From Paenibacillus taichungensis (GTDB lineage: Bacteria > Bacillota > Bacilli > Paenibacillales > Paenibacillaceae): a DNA stretch of 64,000 nt. The stretch spans positions 124,001 to 188,000 of the forward strand of contig NZ_JABMCC010000106.1 of the NCBI RefSeq assembly GCF_013359905.1. Direction: 5' to 3'. Each line of letters starts with the position of its first letter. Within the stretch, counting starts at the first letter, position 1. The position numbers and the translations under genes are program-made. Below the pieces are notes generated by a model that saw only the letters and a list, made by a program, of their open reading frames with translations, was not told where the DNA came from and did not search any database. Positions 35,631 through 43,943 of this stretch are shown piece by piece.

Positions 35631-35819
35631 TTATACGGTTGCCTTATCCACTCTGGACTGCACAGCTTTGGAACATTTTTTGCATACTTTCAAACTCGTA
35701 CCATCTGTTTTCGTTTGCGAATACAACAATTTAATCCGGGTGCTGCTGCACACCGGGCAAGTTCCTCTTCCTCGGGATGGTAGATTCCACAGGACGCGTC
35801 CTCTTTTTGTTTTTGCCAA
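35631..35819 (-). CDS. Small zinc-ribbon protein
   Basis: This 62-residue basic protein has C-P-V-C and C-K-K-C pairs 23 residues apart, a four-cysteine zinc ribbon like those in ribosomal or RNA-associated proteins, after a basic stretch KTKRGRVLWNLPSRGRG. The likely start is a TTG at 35819 with AGAGG about 10 bases upstream; the frame is open to 35957 but runs through a promoter and terminator region. The terminator just after the stop and the conserved cysteines support a real gene. I do not know its partner. Confidence 0.65.
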   Translation of the reverse strand: MAKTKRGRVLWNLPSRGRGTCPVCSSTRIKLLYSQTKTDGTSLKVCKKCSKAVQSRVDKATV

Positions 35820-35863
35820 CGTTTGTGAACCTCTTTTCGATATGGTTTGTGTGTTCACCGTTA

Positions 35864-35895
35864 TTATAGAGGACGTGGTACGACATAGAATGTCG
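35864..35895 (-). promoter_or_regulatory. TATAAT box and upstream palindrome of the zinc-ribbon gene
   Basis: Minus-strand TATAAT (35869-35864) lies 45 bases before the TTG start. A perfect dyad CGACAT-n3-ATGTCG (35881-35895) covers the position of the -35 box, which itself is poor. It could be a binding site for a repressor or activator. Confidence 0.4.
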
Positions 35896-35920
35896 CAGCA
35901 GTATGGAATATACCAAACAT

Positions 35921-35958
35921 AAAAAAATGTCCCCTCTTCAACTTGAAGAAAGGACATT
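35921..35958 (-). terminator. Terminator of the arsR-family gene
   Basis: Minus-strand arms AATGTCC and GGACATT flank a second inner stem CTTCAA/TTGAAG and are followed by TTTTT. It starts 3 bases after the stop. Confidence 0.8.
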
Positions 35959-35960
35959 AT

Positions 35961-36284
35961 CTAGGAATCATGTATTTCGGACTGAGCTGCCGCTTGTAAC
36001 AAAGGCTGCAACAGACCAGGAAAACGCACTTCCAGATCTTCGGATCTTAGCGTCAGGAAATGCTGTGTACCTTGTACTCTCACTCGAATGACTCCGGCTT
36101 CCCGCAGGGTCCGAATATGGTGTGACATCGTGGATTTCACAACAGGTGCACGAAAATGACTGCATGGCTGTTCACCATTTCTGGCTGCTTCTGTTACGAT
36201 CCCAAGACGGATGGGATCACTTAAAGCGTACAATACGGAAGAAAGTTCAATATCCTCCACTTGAGGATGGTGCAAAATTTTCAT
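35961..36284 (-). CDS. ArsR-family transcriptional regulator
   Basis: This 107-residue winged-helix repressor has ALSDPIRLGIV and the recognition helix STMSHHIRTLREAGVI of the ArsR/SmtB family. The only Cys (QPCSHF) is not part of a clear metal site, so it may sense an organic ligand. It is divergent from the MFS drug exporter, and a perfect dyad lies in the shared intergenic region over the exporter's predicted start of transcription. It is therefore probably the repressor of that exporter and of itself. Confidence 0.9.
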   Translation of the reverse strand: MKILHHPQVEDIELSSVLYALSDPIRLGIVTEAARNGEQPCSHFRAPVVKSTMSHHIRTLREAGVIRVRVQGTQHFLTLRSEDLEVRFPGLLQPLLQAAAQSEIHDS

Positions 36285-36315
36285 CGTTGTAGTCTCCTTT
36301 TTTTCAGACTATCCA

Positions 36316-36369
36316 TTGTATTTTAGCATAGTTCCATGATATATTTCTAATGTTCGATACCAATCGAAC
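36316..36369 (+). promoter_or_regulatory. Promoter and dyad operator of the MFS exporter
   Basis: TTGTAT (36316), 18 bases, TATATT (36340-36345) with TGA before it forms an extended -10 promoter. A perfect 18-bp dyad, arms GTTCGAT (36352-36358) and ATCGAAC (36363-36369), begins 7 bases later, over the expected start of transcription. That is the position of a repressor site and the divergent ArsR protein is the obvious candidate. Confidence 0.55.
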
Positions 36370-36495
36370 TTACAAACATATTTCGTTTATGTATCCCCTG
36401 CTGCCAAGCATGGGATTCACTCTATACCACATTTTGCAAATGTTCCACACCGTTTCTGAAATGTTGCGAAATACACATCAATCTAGGAGGTTTTT

Positions 36496-37872
36496 ATGAA
36501 CAACACCGCAACTGCATCATCTGGGGAACGGACAGCAGGAATACAGGAAGGGTTAATCGTAAGTCTGCTGGGATTCACGGTTGTGCTTGTCGTTATGAAT
36601 ACGATGATGTTCAATCTGGCCCTGCCCAAAATTGCAGCTGAATTTATGCTCTCATCCGTCTCTTCTTCCTGGATTGTCACCGGTTATTCCATCGTTTTTG
36701 CTATTTCCTCGATCACGTTCTCACGTCTATCGGATTTTGTGCCAATTCGCACCCTGTTTACGACCGGTCTTACACTGCTTGGTGCGGCATCCGTTCTTGG
36801 TTTCTTCAGTAACCATTTTATCCTTCTGCTCATTGCGCGCCTGATTCAGGCTGCGGGTGCAGCTTCTGTACCAGGGCTAGCTATCGTTCTTATTACTCGT
36901 TACATTCCAAGTGACCGCCGGGGGAAATCCATGGCTGTTGTCATGTCGGCCAGTTCACTGGGTCTTGGACTCGGGCCTGTGATCGGTGGCAGTATTACAC
37001 AGTTCCTCGGATGGCATGATCTGTTTATCGTTACCGGACTAACCTTGTTTCTGATCCCTGTATTTTTCAGACTGCTTCCAAGTGAGATGCCGCAAAAGGG
37101 TTCATTCGACTTGCTCGGCGCGCTGTTACTGGCGATCGGAACAACCGGCGTCCTGCTATTCCTGACTTCGCGTGAATGGGTAACCCTCGTTATTGGTGCG
37201 GCTGCACTGGTTCTGTTCTGGCTACGAATTCGCCGTGCGGCTGATCCCTTTGTGCAACCAGCTCTGTTCAAAAACAAAAAATATATGATGCTCAGCTCAC
37301 TGGGGATTGTATCGTATATTAACAACTTCTCGACGCTGTTCCTATTGCCGCAAATTTTGGCACATCTGTATGGCCTGACTCCGGCCCAGTCCGGGCTTGT
37401 CATCTTCCCGGGTGCAATCGTGTCCATGCTGTTATCCAATCGGATTGGCCGCATGATTGACCGACACGGCAATACACAACTGCTCAAGTTCGCACCATGG
37501 TTGCTGCTCGCTGCGGCCGGATTGTTTGCTCTTTTTGCAGACGACAGCATCTATGCCATTATGGCCGTATACATTCTGCTTAGCGTAGGCTTCTCTGCAC
37601 TGACAACGAGTGTCTCCAATGAGTTGTCGGGCAATCTGACGATGGATCAGGTAGGCGCAGGCATGGGACTGTTCCAGCTTAGCCAGTTCTTCAGTGGAGC
37701 ATTTAGTGTTGCCGTAACTGGCGTGGCATTGACAGCCATGCAGCAATTGCCACTATCATCGGCTTATACTAATATTTTCTGGGGCATGACTGTGGTTGCT
37801 CTGGCATCCATTGTTTTCTCCCAGGTGTATCTGAGAATGCAGTCACGGAAGAAAACCATCGCTTCACACTAA
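36496..37872 (+). CDS. MFS multidrug/tetracycline-type efflux transporter
   Basis: This 458-residue proton-driven exporter resembles the 14-helix DHA2 group, including Tet(L)/Tet(K), in length and order of motifs: SSSWIVTGYSI in helix 2, RLSDFVPIRTL (motif A region), RLIQAAGAASVPGL (motif B), and LGLGLGPVIGG (motif C). A tetracycline role cannot be claimed from the sequence. AGGAGG lies 6 bases before the ATG. It is monocistronic, has its own terminator, and is divergent from an ArsR regulator. Substrate unknown. Confidence 0.88.
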   Translation: MNNTATASSGERTAGIQEGLIVSLLGFTVVLVVMNTMMFNLALPKIAAEFMLSSVSSSWIVTGYSIVFAISSITFSRLSDFVPIRTLFTTGLTLLGAASVLGFFSNHFILLLIARLIQAAGAASVPGLAIVLITRYIPSDRRGKSMAVVMSASSLGLGLGPVIGGSITQFLGWHDLFIVTGLTLFLIPVFFRLLPSEMPQKGSFDLLGALLLAIGTTGVLLFLTSREWVTLVIGAAALVLFWLRIRRAADPFVQPALFKNKKYMMLSSLGIVSYINNFSTLFLLPQILAHLYGLTPAQSGLVIFPGAIVSMLLSNRIGRMIDRHGNTQLLKFAPWLLLAAAGLFALFADDSIYAIMAVYILLSVGFSALTTSVSNELSGNLTMDQVGAGMGLFQLSQFFSGAFSVAVTGVALTAMQQLPLSSAYTNIFWGMTVVALASIVFSQVYLRMQSRKKTIASH

Positions 37873-37917
37873 GCAGGTTATATAGGTTCTTACTTATAAT
37901 AGATTCTTCATATAAGA

Positions 37918-37959
37918 AAGCCAGGATTGGACCGATAGAGTCTGATCTCTGGCTTTTTT
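37918..37959 (+). terminator. Terminator of the MFS exporter gene
   Basis: Arms AAGCCAG (37918-37924) and CTGGCTT (37949-37955) followed by TTTTTT. Confidence 0.75.
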
Positions 37960-38077
37960 GTTTGTTATTAGACTATAAGATATCAATACGTATTACTTTA
38001 TCTCTGTTATTCTTATATTATAAACAGATCGTATAGATATTTTGAAAATGATAAAATCAAGGGGATGTCTTTCGCAC

Positions 38078-39292
38078 ATGAAGCTTCAACAGTTTAATTC
38101 ACTATTTCGTATCCCTACATACCGGCTGTTTCTCGTTTGTATGTTGTTGCAAGGTATGGCTATTTCAATCAGCGCGCCCTTTCTTGCGGTCTACTTTACA
38201 ACCCGCCTCGAAGTATCCATCGCAACATTCGGATTATTCACTGCAGTAACACTTATGGCCGGTGTGCTGTTCAGTTCCTGGATCGCCAGACGATCGGATC
38301 AACCCGGGGCTCGCAAAAAAATTCTGGTGTCTGCCATGATTTGCAATGCTCTTGCATTTGCCGGGTATCTGTGGATTCACGACTTCACTTTATTATTCAT
38401 CTATATGACGGTACTGACTGCACTCGGATCTCCCGCCATGCCACAATTGTTCGCAGCTGCAAGAGAAGCGGTTAATTCCGCAACGGACGTCGATCATGCT
38501 GTGGCCAATTCAACCCTGCGCTCCGCGTTTTCATTGGGGTTTATTACGGGACCTTTACTCGGAACTTTACTGATTGCCTATATTGGGTACATCGGTATTT
38601 TCAGCTCAACGTGTTTTATTTTTTTGATCAATGCGTTATTATTTTTCTTTCTGTTAAAAAAAGCTCCCGAGCCTCCTTCTATCGGTGCATCTTCGGGTGG
38701 CATACACATAAAATTGCATCAGGATGCAAGAATCTACATGCCGTTTCTCATTACCACACTTCTGTATATGGCACACTGGATGAATAACCTGAATGCATCT
38801 CTGTTCATTATTCACCATCTGGGCGGGGGAACCCGGGAAGTTGGCTGGATCTCCAGTTTATGCGCGGGGCTTGAAATTCCCATTATGCTAGGTTTGGGTC
38901 TGCTCGCCTCAAAATATCCCAACCGCTCACTCATGTTATGGGGCTCCCTGATGGGTGCCGCTTATTATGTAATAGTTTTGTTCTCCACGGAACTGTGGCA
39001 CTTGCTGGCCGGACAACTATTGCTCGCATTCTTTGTCGCCGTTATCTCTGCTATCGGGATCAGTTACATGCAGGATCTGCTTCCGTCCATGCCCGGCTAT
39101 GCATCAACTCTCTATTCCAATGCTTCCACGTTGGGAAGATTATTTGGTAGTCTGGTCGGGGGATGGACAGCGGGAGTGTGGGGATATCGAAATTCCTATT
39201 GGGTATGTCTACTCCTTGTTCTGATTTCATTAGGTATGCTTGTTGTCACACAACAATTATCAAAAGAAAAACGTCAGACACTTTCACTCTAA
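38078..39292 (+). CDS. MFS sugar-efflux-type transporter
   Basis: This 404-residue membrane protein has 12 hydrophobic helices and resembles the SetA-like sugar efflux and DHA1 drug exporters: AISISAPFLAVYF in helix 1, RRSDQPGARKKIL (motif A), and AFSLGFITGPLLG (motif C). The start at 38078 has AAGGGGAT about 11 bases upstream; a TTG at 38042 is possible but has no site. It is separated from the preceding MFS gene by a terminator, so the two are not one operon. Substrate unknown. Confidence 0.85.
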   Translation: MKLQQFNSLFRIPTYRLFLVCMLLQGMAISISAPFLAVYFTTRLEVSIATFGLFTAVTLMAGVLFSSWIARRSDQPGARKKILVSAMICNALAFAGYLWIHDFTLLFIYMTVLTALGSPAMPQLFAAAREAVNSATDVDHAVANSTLRSAFSLGFITGPLLGTLLIAYIGYIGIFSSTCFIFLINALLFFFLLKKAPEPPSIGASSGGIHIKLHQDARIYMPFLITTLLYMAHWMNNLNASLFIIHHLGGGTREVGWISSLCAGLEIPIMLGLGLLASKYPNRSLMLWGSLMGAAYYVIVLFSTELWHLLAGQLLLAFFVAVISAIGISYMQDLLPSMPGYASTLYSNASTLGRLFGSLVGGWTAGVWGYRNSYWVCLLLVLISLGMLVVTQQLSKEKRQTLSL

Positions 39293-39324
39293 GCAATCCG
39301 CATGCAATCCTGAGTGAAGGTAAC

Positions 39325-39365
39325 AAAACCCCAAGAGGACGCAGCTATAGCGCTCTTGGGGTTTT
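39325..39365. terminator. Bidirectional terminator
   Basis: Perfect arms AAAACCCCAAGAG and CTCTTGGGGTTTT serve the MFS gene and, in reverse, the SnoaL-like gene. Confidence 0.85.
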
Positions 39366-39406
39366 GTTTATCATCGTTTCAATATTCATTTATATGAATA
39401 CAAACA

Positions 39407-39856
39407 CTATTCAAACAGATCCAGACGTAGACGCTTCAGGCTGGTATGCTGGATGAGCCATTGACCATCGATTTTGACAAACGTTTCATGGTAATGTCCA
39501 AATCCGTGAAAGGATTTATTGTCATTGCCTTCAGGGAACGTCACCCAATCTTCCATTGGAGAGATGACTTTGGCTTCATTCTCGGATACAAATTCAACTT
39601 CGGCGCTATGTACATGATGCACAGTTACGGCAACATCCACCAAATCCCGGAATACTTGAACGATGGTGTCCCGACCTGTTAATACCGGGATTGGATTGCC
39701 TTCTGTACTGAAATCAGCTACGGCATCCGGAGCGAACACTTCACCTAATGTATCCCACTGCTTCGTATCAATATAACGGCAATAGCGCGCTTTGGTGTTC
39801 CGAATGTTTTCCAGTGCAAGCAGTTGTTCCAGTTCTGTAATGGTTGATTGGCTCAT
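39407..39856 (-). CDS. SnoaL-like (NTF2-fold) protein
   Basis: This 149-residue protein has the cone-shaped NTF2 fold of SnoaL_4 proteins: helix LEQLLALENIRNTKARYCRYID, WDTLGEVFAPDAV, and a late KIDGQWLIQHTSLKR strand pair. Some members are cyclases, dehydratases or dehalogenases, others only bind small hydrophobic ligands, so no reaction can be named. GGAGGG lies 7 bases before the ATG. It has its own promoter and stands alone after an Rrf2 gene. Confidence 0.82.
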   Translation of the reverse strand: MSQSTITELEQLLALENIRNTKARYCRYIDTKQWDTLGEVFAPDAVADFSTEGNPIPVLTGRDTIVQVFRDLVDVAVTVHHVHSAEVEFVSENEAKVISPMEDWVTFPEGNDNKSFHGFGHYHETFVKIDGQWLIQHTSLKRLRLDLFE

Positions 39857-39915
39857 GTGTTGTCCCTCCAGAAATCTAAGATGTAAGCAAATATGTATTA
39901 ATAAATTTCTTCCTT

Positions 39916-39945
39916 ATTGTACCATTCCACTCATATTAGGTACAA
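39916..39945 (-). promoter_or_regulatory. Promoter of the SnoaL-like gene
   Basis: The minus strand has TTGTAC (39945-39940), 18 bases, TACAAT (39921-39916) preceded by TGG. The -35 and -10 boxes form an inverted repeat TTGTACC/GGTACAA. Confidence 0.6.
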
Positions 39946-40085
39946 TGGCATATTATACGTTTGTATATTAACTATCTTCTCCTATCGTTGAAGCACGCTG
40001 ATGTCGAGGGTATACCTTGTATTGCTCTCTTCCAGAGTCCTTTGTAGACTTATAACTTCAACTTCAATCCTCATCCGAGTACAGC

Positions 40086-40127
40086 AAAAAAACCTTCCAT
40101 CCCCCTTAAGCGGGGAGGAAGGTTTTT
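40086..40127. terminator. Terminator of the Rrf2-family gene
   Basis: AAAAACCTTCC and GGAAGGTTTTT with inner CCCC/GGGG pairing form a symmetric hairpin. It is 55 bases after the Rrf2 stop. Nothing else is seen between 39946 and 40181. Confidence 0.85.
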
Positions 40128-40181
40128 AAATTCGCGCTTCAACAGGCGCAGTTATAGGATCAACTGGACCTCCGATTCAGG

Positions 40182-40589
40182 TTATACGGAATGTGCAGCT
40201 TTCATCTGGGCAGCCAGCTCAGACATTTTTTTATTGTGCAAATAACTCTCCATCTCTTCTTCCGCACGGACCATCACCTGCTGAATCAGGCAGCCTTCGT
40301 TATGATCCTGCGAGCATTCGAACAAGGAAGCCTGTCCCTCAATGGCATGGATAATCTCCAAAAATGAAGGGTCCGGATTCTTCCGGCTAAGCCGATAACC
40401 ACCATTGGCACCCGAGGTCGATTCGATCATGCCGGCTTTGACCAGCTTGGTCAATATTTTAGACAAATAAGTTGGAGATACTTTTTGCATCTCAGCTAAT
40501 TGATGTACACTGACCAGTTGTTCCGGTTCGGTTGCAACCAGGAAAAGCATGGTGTGCAGGGCATAGTTTGTAGCTTTCGAATATTTCAT
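40182..40589 (-). CDS. Rrf2-family transcriptional regulator
   Basis: This 135-residue regulator has the Rrf2 winged helix (YALHTMLFLV, VSVHQLAEMQKVSPTYLSKILTKLVKAG, GANGGYRLSR). Two cysteines (FEC and EGC, 8 residues apart) sit where IscR/NsrR types have three Fe-S ligands; only two are present here, so a cluster is doubtful and a thiol sensor is more likely. GAGGTG precedes the ATG by 5 bases. It is monocistronic. The target could be its own promoter or the SnoaL-like gene beyond the terminator. Confidence 0.9.
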   Translation of the reverse strand: MKYSKATNYALHTMLFLVATEPEQLVSVHQLAEMQKVSPTYLSKILTKLVKAGMIESTSGANGGYRLSRKNPDPSFLEIIHAIEGQASLFECSQDHNEGCLIQQVMVRAEEEMESYLHNKKMSELAAQMKAAHSV

Positions 40590-40696
40590 GAGGGCACCTC
40601 ATTATATACGGATTTAATTTATCTATAATAGACTTGATTGAACGCTCTGTCAAACGTCGAAGATTTCCACAGAATCAACAAACGGACAACATACCT

Positions 40697-41533
40697 TTAA
40701 CTGTGGTAAAGCCCGCGATAATCGGTCGGAGTCATGCCTTCATGGGCTAAAAACTGGCGGTTAAAATAACTGGCATTTGGGTACCCCGCCTCCTCTGCGA
40801 TCTGTCCAATGTTGGCCGTTGGCCGTTCCAGCAGCCACTGCTTCGCCATCTGTAACCGCGAACGGGTTATAAATTCCATCGGGGTCATTTCCACGGCACT
40901 CTTGAACATTTTGCAAAAGTAATACGAACTCACACCCGCCATATCCGCCCAATCCTGTAACAAAAACGGTTGGCATGCCTCCTGCTGCATCTGTGGAAGC
41001 AGTCCAAGGATACGACTCTCAGCCTTGCTTGTACGTGTGCTTTTTAGTGGAACCGCATGCTGTACGAACTCAGCCAGCACAGCGTAGGTCAGGGTAGATA
41101 GCTGGGCAGGACGCAGCATCCGGTTCTGCTCGGCTTCATTTAGTAGGGCCATATGTGCTTCTTCCCATGGAGCCTGCTGCCGCAGCGTCCACAACAGATT
41201 GCGGTGCAACCCCCGCTCTATCATATAATCATGCAGCCGTTCACCGTAAAAATGAACCCATCGTACATCCCATGGATCATCTTCGCTGCTGTAATAATGC
41301 TGCCGCTGCAGCGGGAAATACAGTACAGCCTGACCCGCACGAAGCTCATGCACTACTCCCTCCACTTCCACGTACCCCTTGCCCGCAGCAACGTAGTGAA
41401 TATTGAAGTTGTTAAGTGCGCCAGCCTCACGTAATACGGTGTGCTCAGGGTGGTCAACATAAAGTCCAACAGATTCTGGATAACAAAAGTATGGAATATC
41501 CTGCAAGGTTAGCAGTACAGTCTGTCTCATCAT
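40697..41533 (-). CDS. AraC-family transcriptional regulator
   Basis: This 278-residue regulator has an N-terminal cupin-type ligand-binding domain (NFNIHYVAAGKGYVEVEG, GQAVLYFPLQRQHYY) and a C-terminal double helix-turn-helix (LQDWADMAGVSSYYFCKMFK and IGQIAEEAGYPNASYFNRQF). It is divergent from the Gfo/Idh/MocA oxidoreductase and aldo/keto reductase genes and very likely activates them in response to a sugar. The ribosome site before the ATG is weak. Confidence 0.9.
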   Translation of the reverse strand: MMRQTVLLTLQDIPYFCYPESVGLYVDHPEHTVLREAGALNNFNIHYVAAGKGYVEVEGVVHELRAGQAVLYFPLQRQHYYSSEDDPWDVRWVHFYGERLHDYMIERGLHRNLLWTLRQQAPWEEAHMALLNEAEQNRMLRPAQLSTLTYAVLAEFVQHAVPLKSTRTSKAESRILGLLPQMQQEACQPFLLQDWADMAGVSSYYFCKMFKSAVEMTPMEFITRSRLQMAKQWLLERPTANIGQIAEEAGYPNASYFNRQFLAHEGMTPTDYRGLYHS

Positions 41534-41651
41534 GGCCCATTCTCTTTTCTAAACAATATTGTGTTAACTCATTTCAATATATTATCATTTTCATTCATCC
41601 ATCTATTATTTATAATCACAATATACATTCATTCATAGGAGGAAACAACAA

Positions 41652-42656
41652 ATGAATTCAGATCGAAAACTGCGCTGGGGAATTCTTGGTAGCGCTAGCA
41701 TTGCCGTAGGATCCGTTATTCCAGGTTTGCAGCAATCCGAGTTGAATGAAGTGACTGCCATTGCTAGTCGAGATGAAGAAAAAGCAAAACAAACTGCTGA
41801 GAAACTCGGCATTCCTCAAGCTTATGGCAGCTATGAAGCTTTGCTTGCTGACGATTCCATTGATGCGGTCTACATCCCGCTTCCGAACCATCTGCACCGG
41901 GAGTGGACACTCCGTGCCGCAGAAGCTGGTAAACATATTTTGTGTGAGAAACCACTGGCACTGACGGAGCAGGAAGCTCAGGAAATGGTGCAAGCCTGCG
42001 AAGACGCTGGTGTGCATCTCGCTGAAGCTCTCATGTACCGGCATCATCCACGTTATGATCAGATTAAAGATATTATCGCCAGCGGAGAAATTGGTGAGAT
42101 CCGCGGCATTCATAGTACATTTTCGTTCAATAGTTCAGGCTCAACAGGTAATGTTCGCTTTCGGCGTGATTGGGGCGGCGGCGCGCTGTATGATATCGGC
42201 TGTTATTCCATCAGTGCAGCACGCTTGATACTTGGCCAAGAGCCTTCGGCGGCAACCGTCATCGGCATGTTCTCCCCTGAACATGATCATGTGGATATGA
42301 TGGCTTCCGGCTTGCTTGAGTTCGACAATCATATTGGCGTCACCTTTGACAGCAGCATGTGGGCAGCCTTCCGCAACACACTGGAGGTACTTGGAACAGA
42401 TGGCATCATTGAGGTTCCTTCTGCCTTTATCAGCAATCGGGATCGCAGCTCCAACTTCTTCGTAACTGTTGACGGTGAGCGTAAGGAGATTGAAGTCCCA
42501 CAGGTCAATCACTACTCCCTCCAGGGCGACGATATGGCACGAGCTGTGCTTCAAGGTAAAGCTCTGCGCTTCGATCCATCCGATGCTATAGCCAATATGA
42601 AAGTACTCGAAGCTTGCCTTCGTTCAGCGGAAGAACGTACACGCATTACACTATAA
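41652..42656 (+). CDS. Gfo/Idh/MocA-family oxidoreductase
   Basis: This 334-residue NAD(P)-dependent dehydrogenase acts on a sugar or polyol. The N-terminal Rossmann fold begins WGILGSASIA, the conserved catalytic-site motif is CEKPLAL near residue 98, and the C-terminal alpha/beta domain includes DIGCYSISAARL, typical of glucose-fructose oxidoreductase and xylose dehydrogenase relatives. AGGAGG lies 8 bases before the ATG. The aldo/keto reductase gene follows after 21 bases. The exact substrate is unknown. Confidence 0.9.
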   Translation: MNSDRKLRWGILGSASIAVGSVIPGLQQSELNEVTAIASRDEEKAKQTAEKLGIPQAYGSYEALLADDSIDAVYIPLPNHLHREWTLRAAEAGKHILCEKPLALTEQEAQEMVQACEDAGVHLAEALMYRHHPRYDQIKDIIASGEIGEIRGIHSTFSFNSSGSTGNVRFRRDWGGGALYDIGCYSISAARLILGQEPSAATVIGMFSPEHDHVDMMASGLLEFDNHIGVTFDSSMWAAFRNTLEVLGTDGIIEVPSAFISNRDRSSNFFVTVDGERKEIEVPQVNHYSLQGDDMARAVLQGKALRFDPSDAIANMKVLEACLRSAEERTRITL

Positions 42657-42677
42657 GAAGAGAGGATGAACTGAATT

Positions 42678-43625
42678 ATGGAATACATTGAAATTGCTGG
42701 TGCAGGAAAACCGATCTCCCGATTGATTAAAGGAACCGATTATTTTTACCATGATTCCTATGAAAAAGCAGCTACGAACATGGATGCATTCCTGGCGATT
42801 GGCGGTAATACCGTTGACTCCGCGCATATTTATTGTGGCGGGCAAAGTGAAGAAGTGCTCGGACGTTATATGCAGGAACGGGGTAACCGTAACGAGATCG
42901 TTATTTTGACCAAAGGTGCGCATCATGACCAGAACGGCCCACGTGTTAATGCTGATGCTATCCGCAGTGACCTTCTTACCAGTCTGGAGCGGCTTCAAAC
43001 GGAACATGTGGAGCTCTATGCCCTGCATCGGGATGATCCAAACATCCCTGTTGGCGCGATTCTCGAAGCGTTGAATGAACATATTGAATCCGGCAAAATC
43101 GGCGCAATCGGCGCCTCCAACTGGACCTGGCAGCGGCTGGAGGAAGCTAACGCATATGCTGCTGCTAACGGTCTGAAAGGTTTTACATTCAGCAGTCCAA
43201 ATCTCAGTCTCGCCAAAGCGAACGAACCGTTCTGGGCCGGCTGTGTATCGGCAGACGAAGAAACACTGGCATGGCATGAACGCACTAAGCTTCCTTTGCT
43301 GTCCTGGTCATCCCAGGCTCGTGGCTTCTTTACCGGACGATTCACACCTGAAGTTCGGGACAATGAAGATCTGGTTCGTGTGTTTTACAGTGACGGTAAC
43401 TGGGAACGTTTGCACCGTGCTGAACAATTGGCCGAGTCGAAAAAGACTTCCCCCATCCAGATTGCTCTCGCTTATGTATTGAATCAGCCGTTTCCAACCT
43501 GTGCGTTGATAGGTGCCCAGAATCAGGCAGAATTGCTCTCCTGTGACGAAGGATCACGTATCACCCTATCTCCTGAAGAATTAGCATGGCTGGATCTCGG
43601 CAGTGATGTGAAGCCTAGTATCTAA
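42678..43625 (+). CDS. Aldo/keto reductase
   Basis: This 315-residue TIM-barrel NADPH oxidoreductase has the catalytic tetrad: Asp and Tyr in TVDSAHIYCGG, Lys in ILTKG, His in LYALHRDD. The later GASNWTW and the SSQARGFF segment fit the family's cofactor loop. AGAGAGGATG lies about 11 bases before the ATG. It is second in an operon with a Gfo/Idh/MocA enzyme, which suggests interconversion of a sugar or inositol derivative. Confidence 0.9.
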   Translation: MEYIEIAGAGKPISRLIKGTDYFYHDSYEKAATNMDAFLAIGGNTVDSAHIYCGGQSEEVLGRYMQERGNRNEIVILTKGAHHDQNGPRVNADAIRSDLLTSLERLQTEHVELYALHRDDPNIPVGAILEALNEHIESGKIGAIGASNWTWQRLEEANAYAAANGLKGFTFSSPNLSLAKANEPFWAGCVSADEETLAWHERTKLPLLSWSSQARGFFTGRFTPEVRDNEDLVRVFYSDGNWERLHRAEQLAESKKTSPIQIALAYVLNQPFPTCALIGAQNQAELLSCDEGSRITLSPEELAWLDLGSDVKPSI

Positions 43626-43664
43626 TACAGAAATATACGCTTTGAATTAAGTGTAAAGATTAAG

Positions 43665-43707
43665 GGACTGACTCTTCCGCGATGTAGCGGAGTGGTCAGT
43701 CCTTTTT
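43665..43707 (+). terminator. Terminator of the oxidoreductase operon
   Basis: Arms GGACTGAC (43665) and GTCAGTCC (43695) with inner TCCGC/GCGGA, then TTTTT. Confidence 0.85.
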
Positions 43708-43852
43708 GAAATGCCAGTTAACGGTTCAAACATAGTAACTATCTGTAAAACAACGAATCGTTGCTCGTTATGCCCCGCATATCGCCAAACACCGGGTTCC
43801 GCTGTCCTCTATACGTATAGCTGATTGTCATGAAAAAAGTAATAAAAAGAGA

Positions 43853-43893
43853 CTACCCGCCAGAAATATTTCTCTGGAGGTAAGCCCCTTTTT
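43853..43893. terminator. Terminator of the convergent Gfo/Idh operon
   Basis: CTACC-CG-CCAGA pairs with TCTGG-A-GGTAAG, and T runs occur on both strands (minus CTTTTTATT, plus CCCCTTTTT). Between this and 43708 only a 12-base palindrome CTATACGTATAG (43809-43820) stands out. Confidence 0.65.
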
Positions 43894-43943
43894 AATATGA
43901 GATAGTCACACTAATTAAAGTAATGATAATGATATCCTTACGA

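Noticed and set aside
36496..37872. Naming the MFS gene as tetracycline resistance
   Set aside because: Length and motif order resemble Tet(L), but the same features occur in many DHA2 exporters. Residues that would decide it could not be checked.
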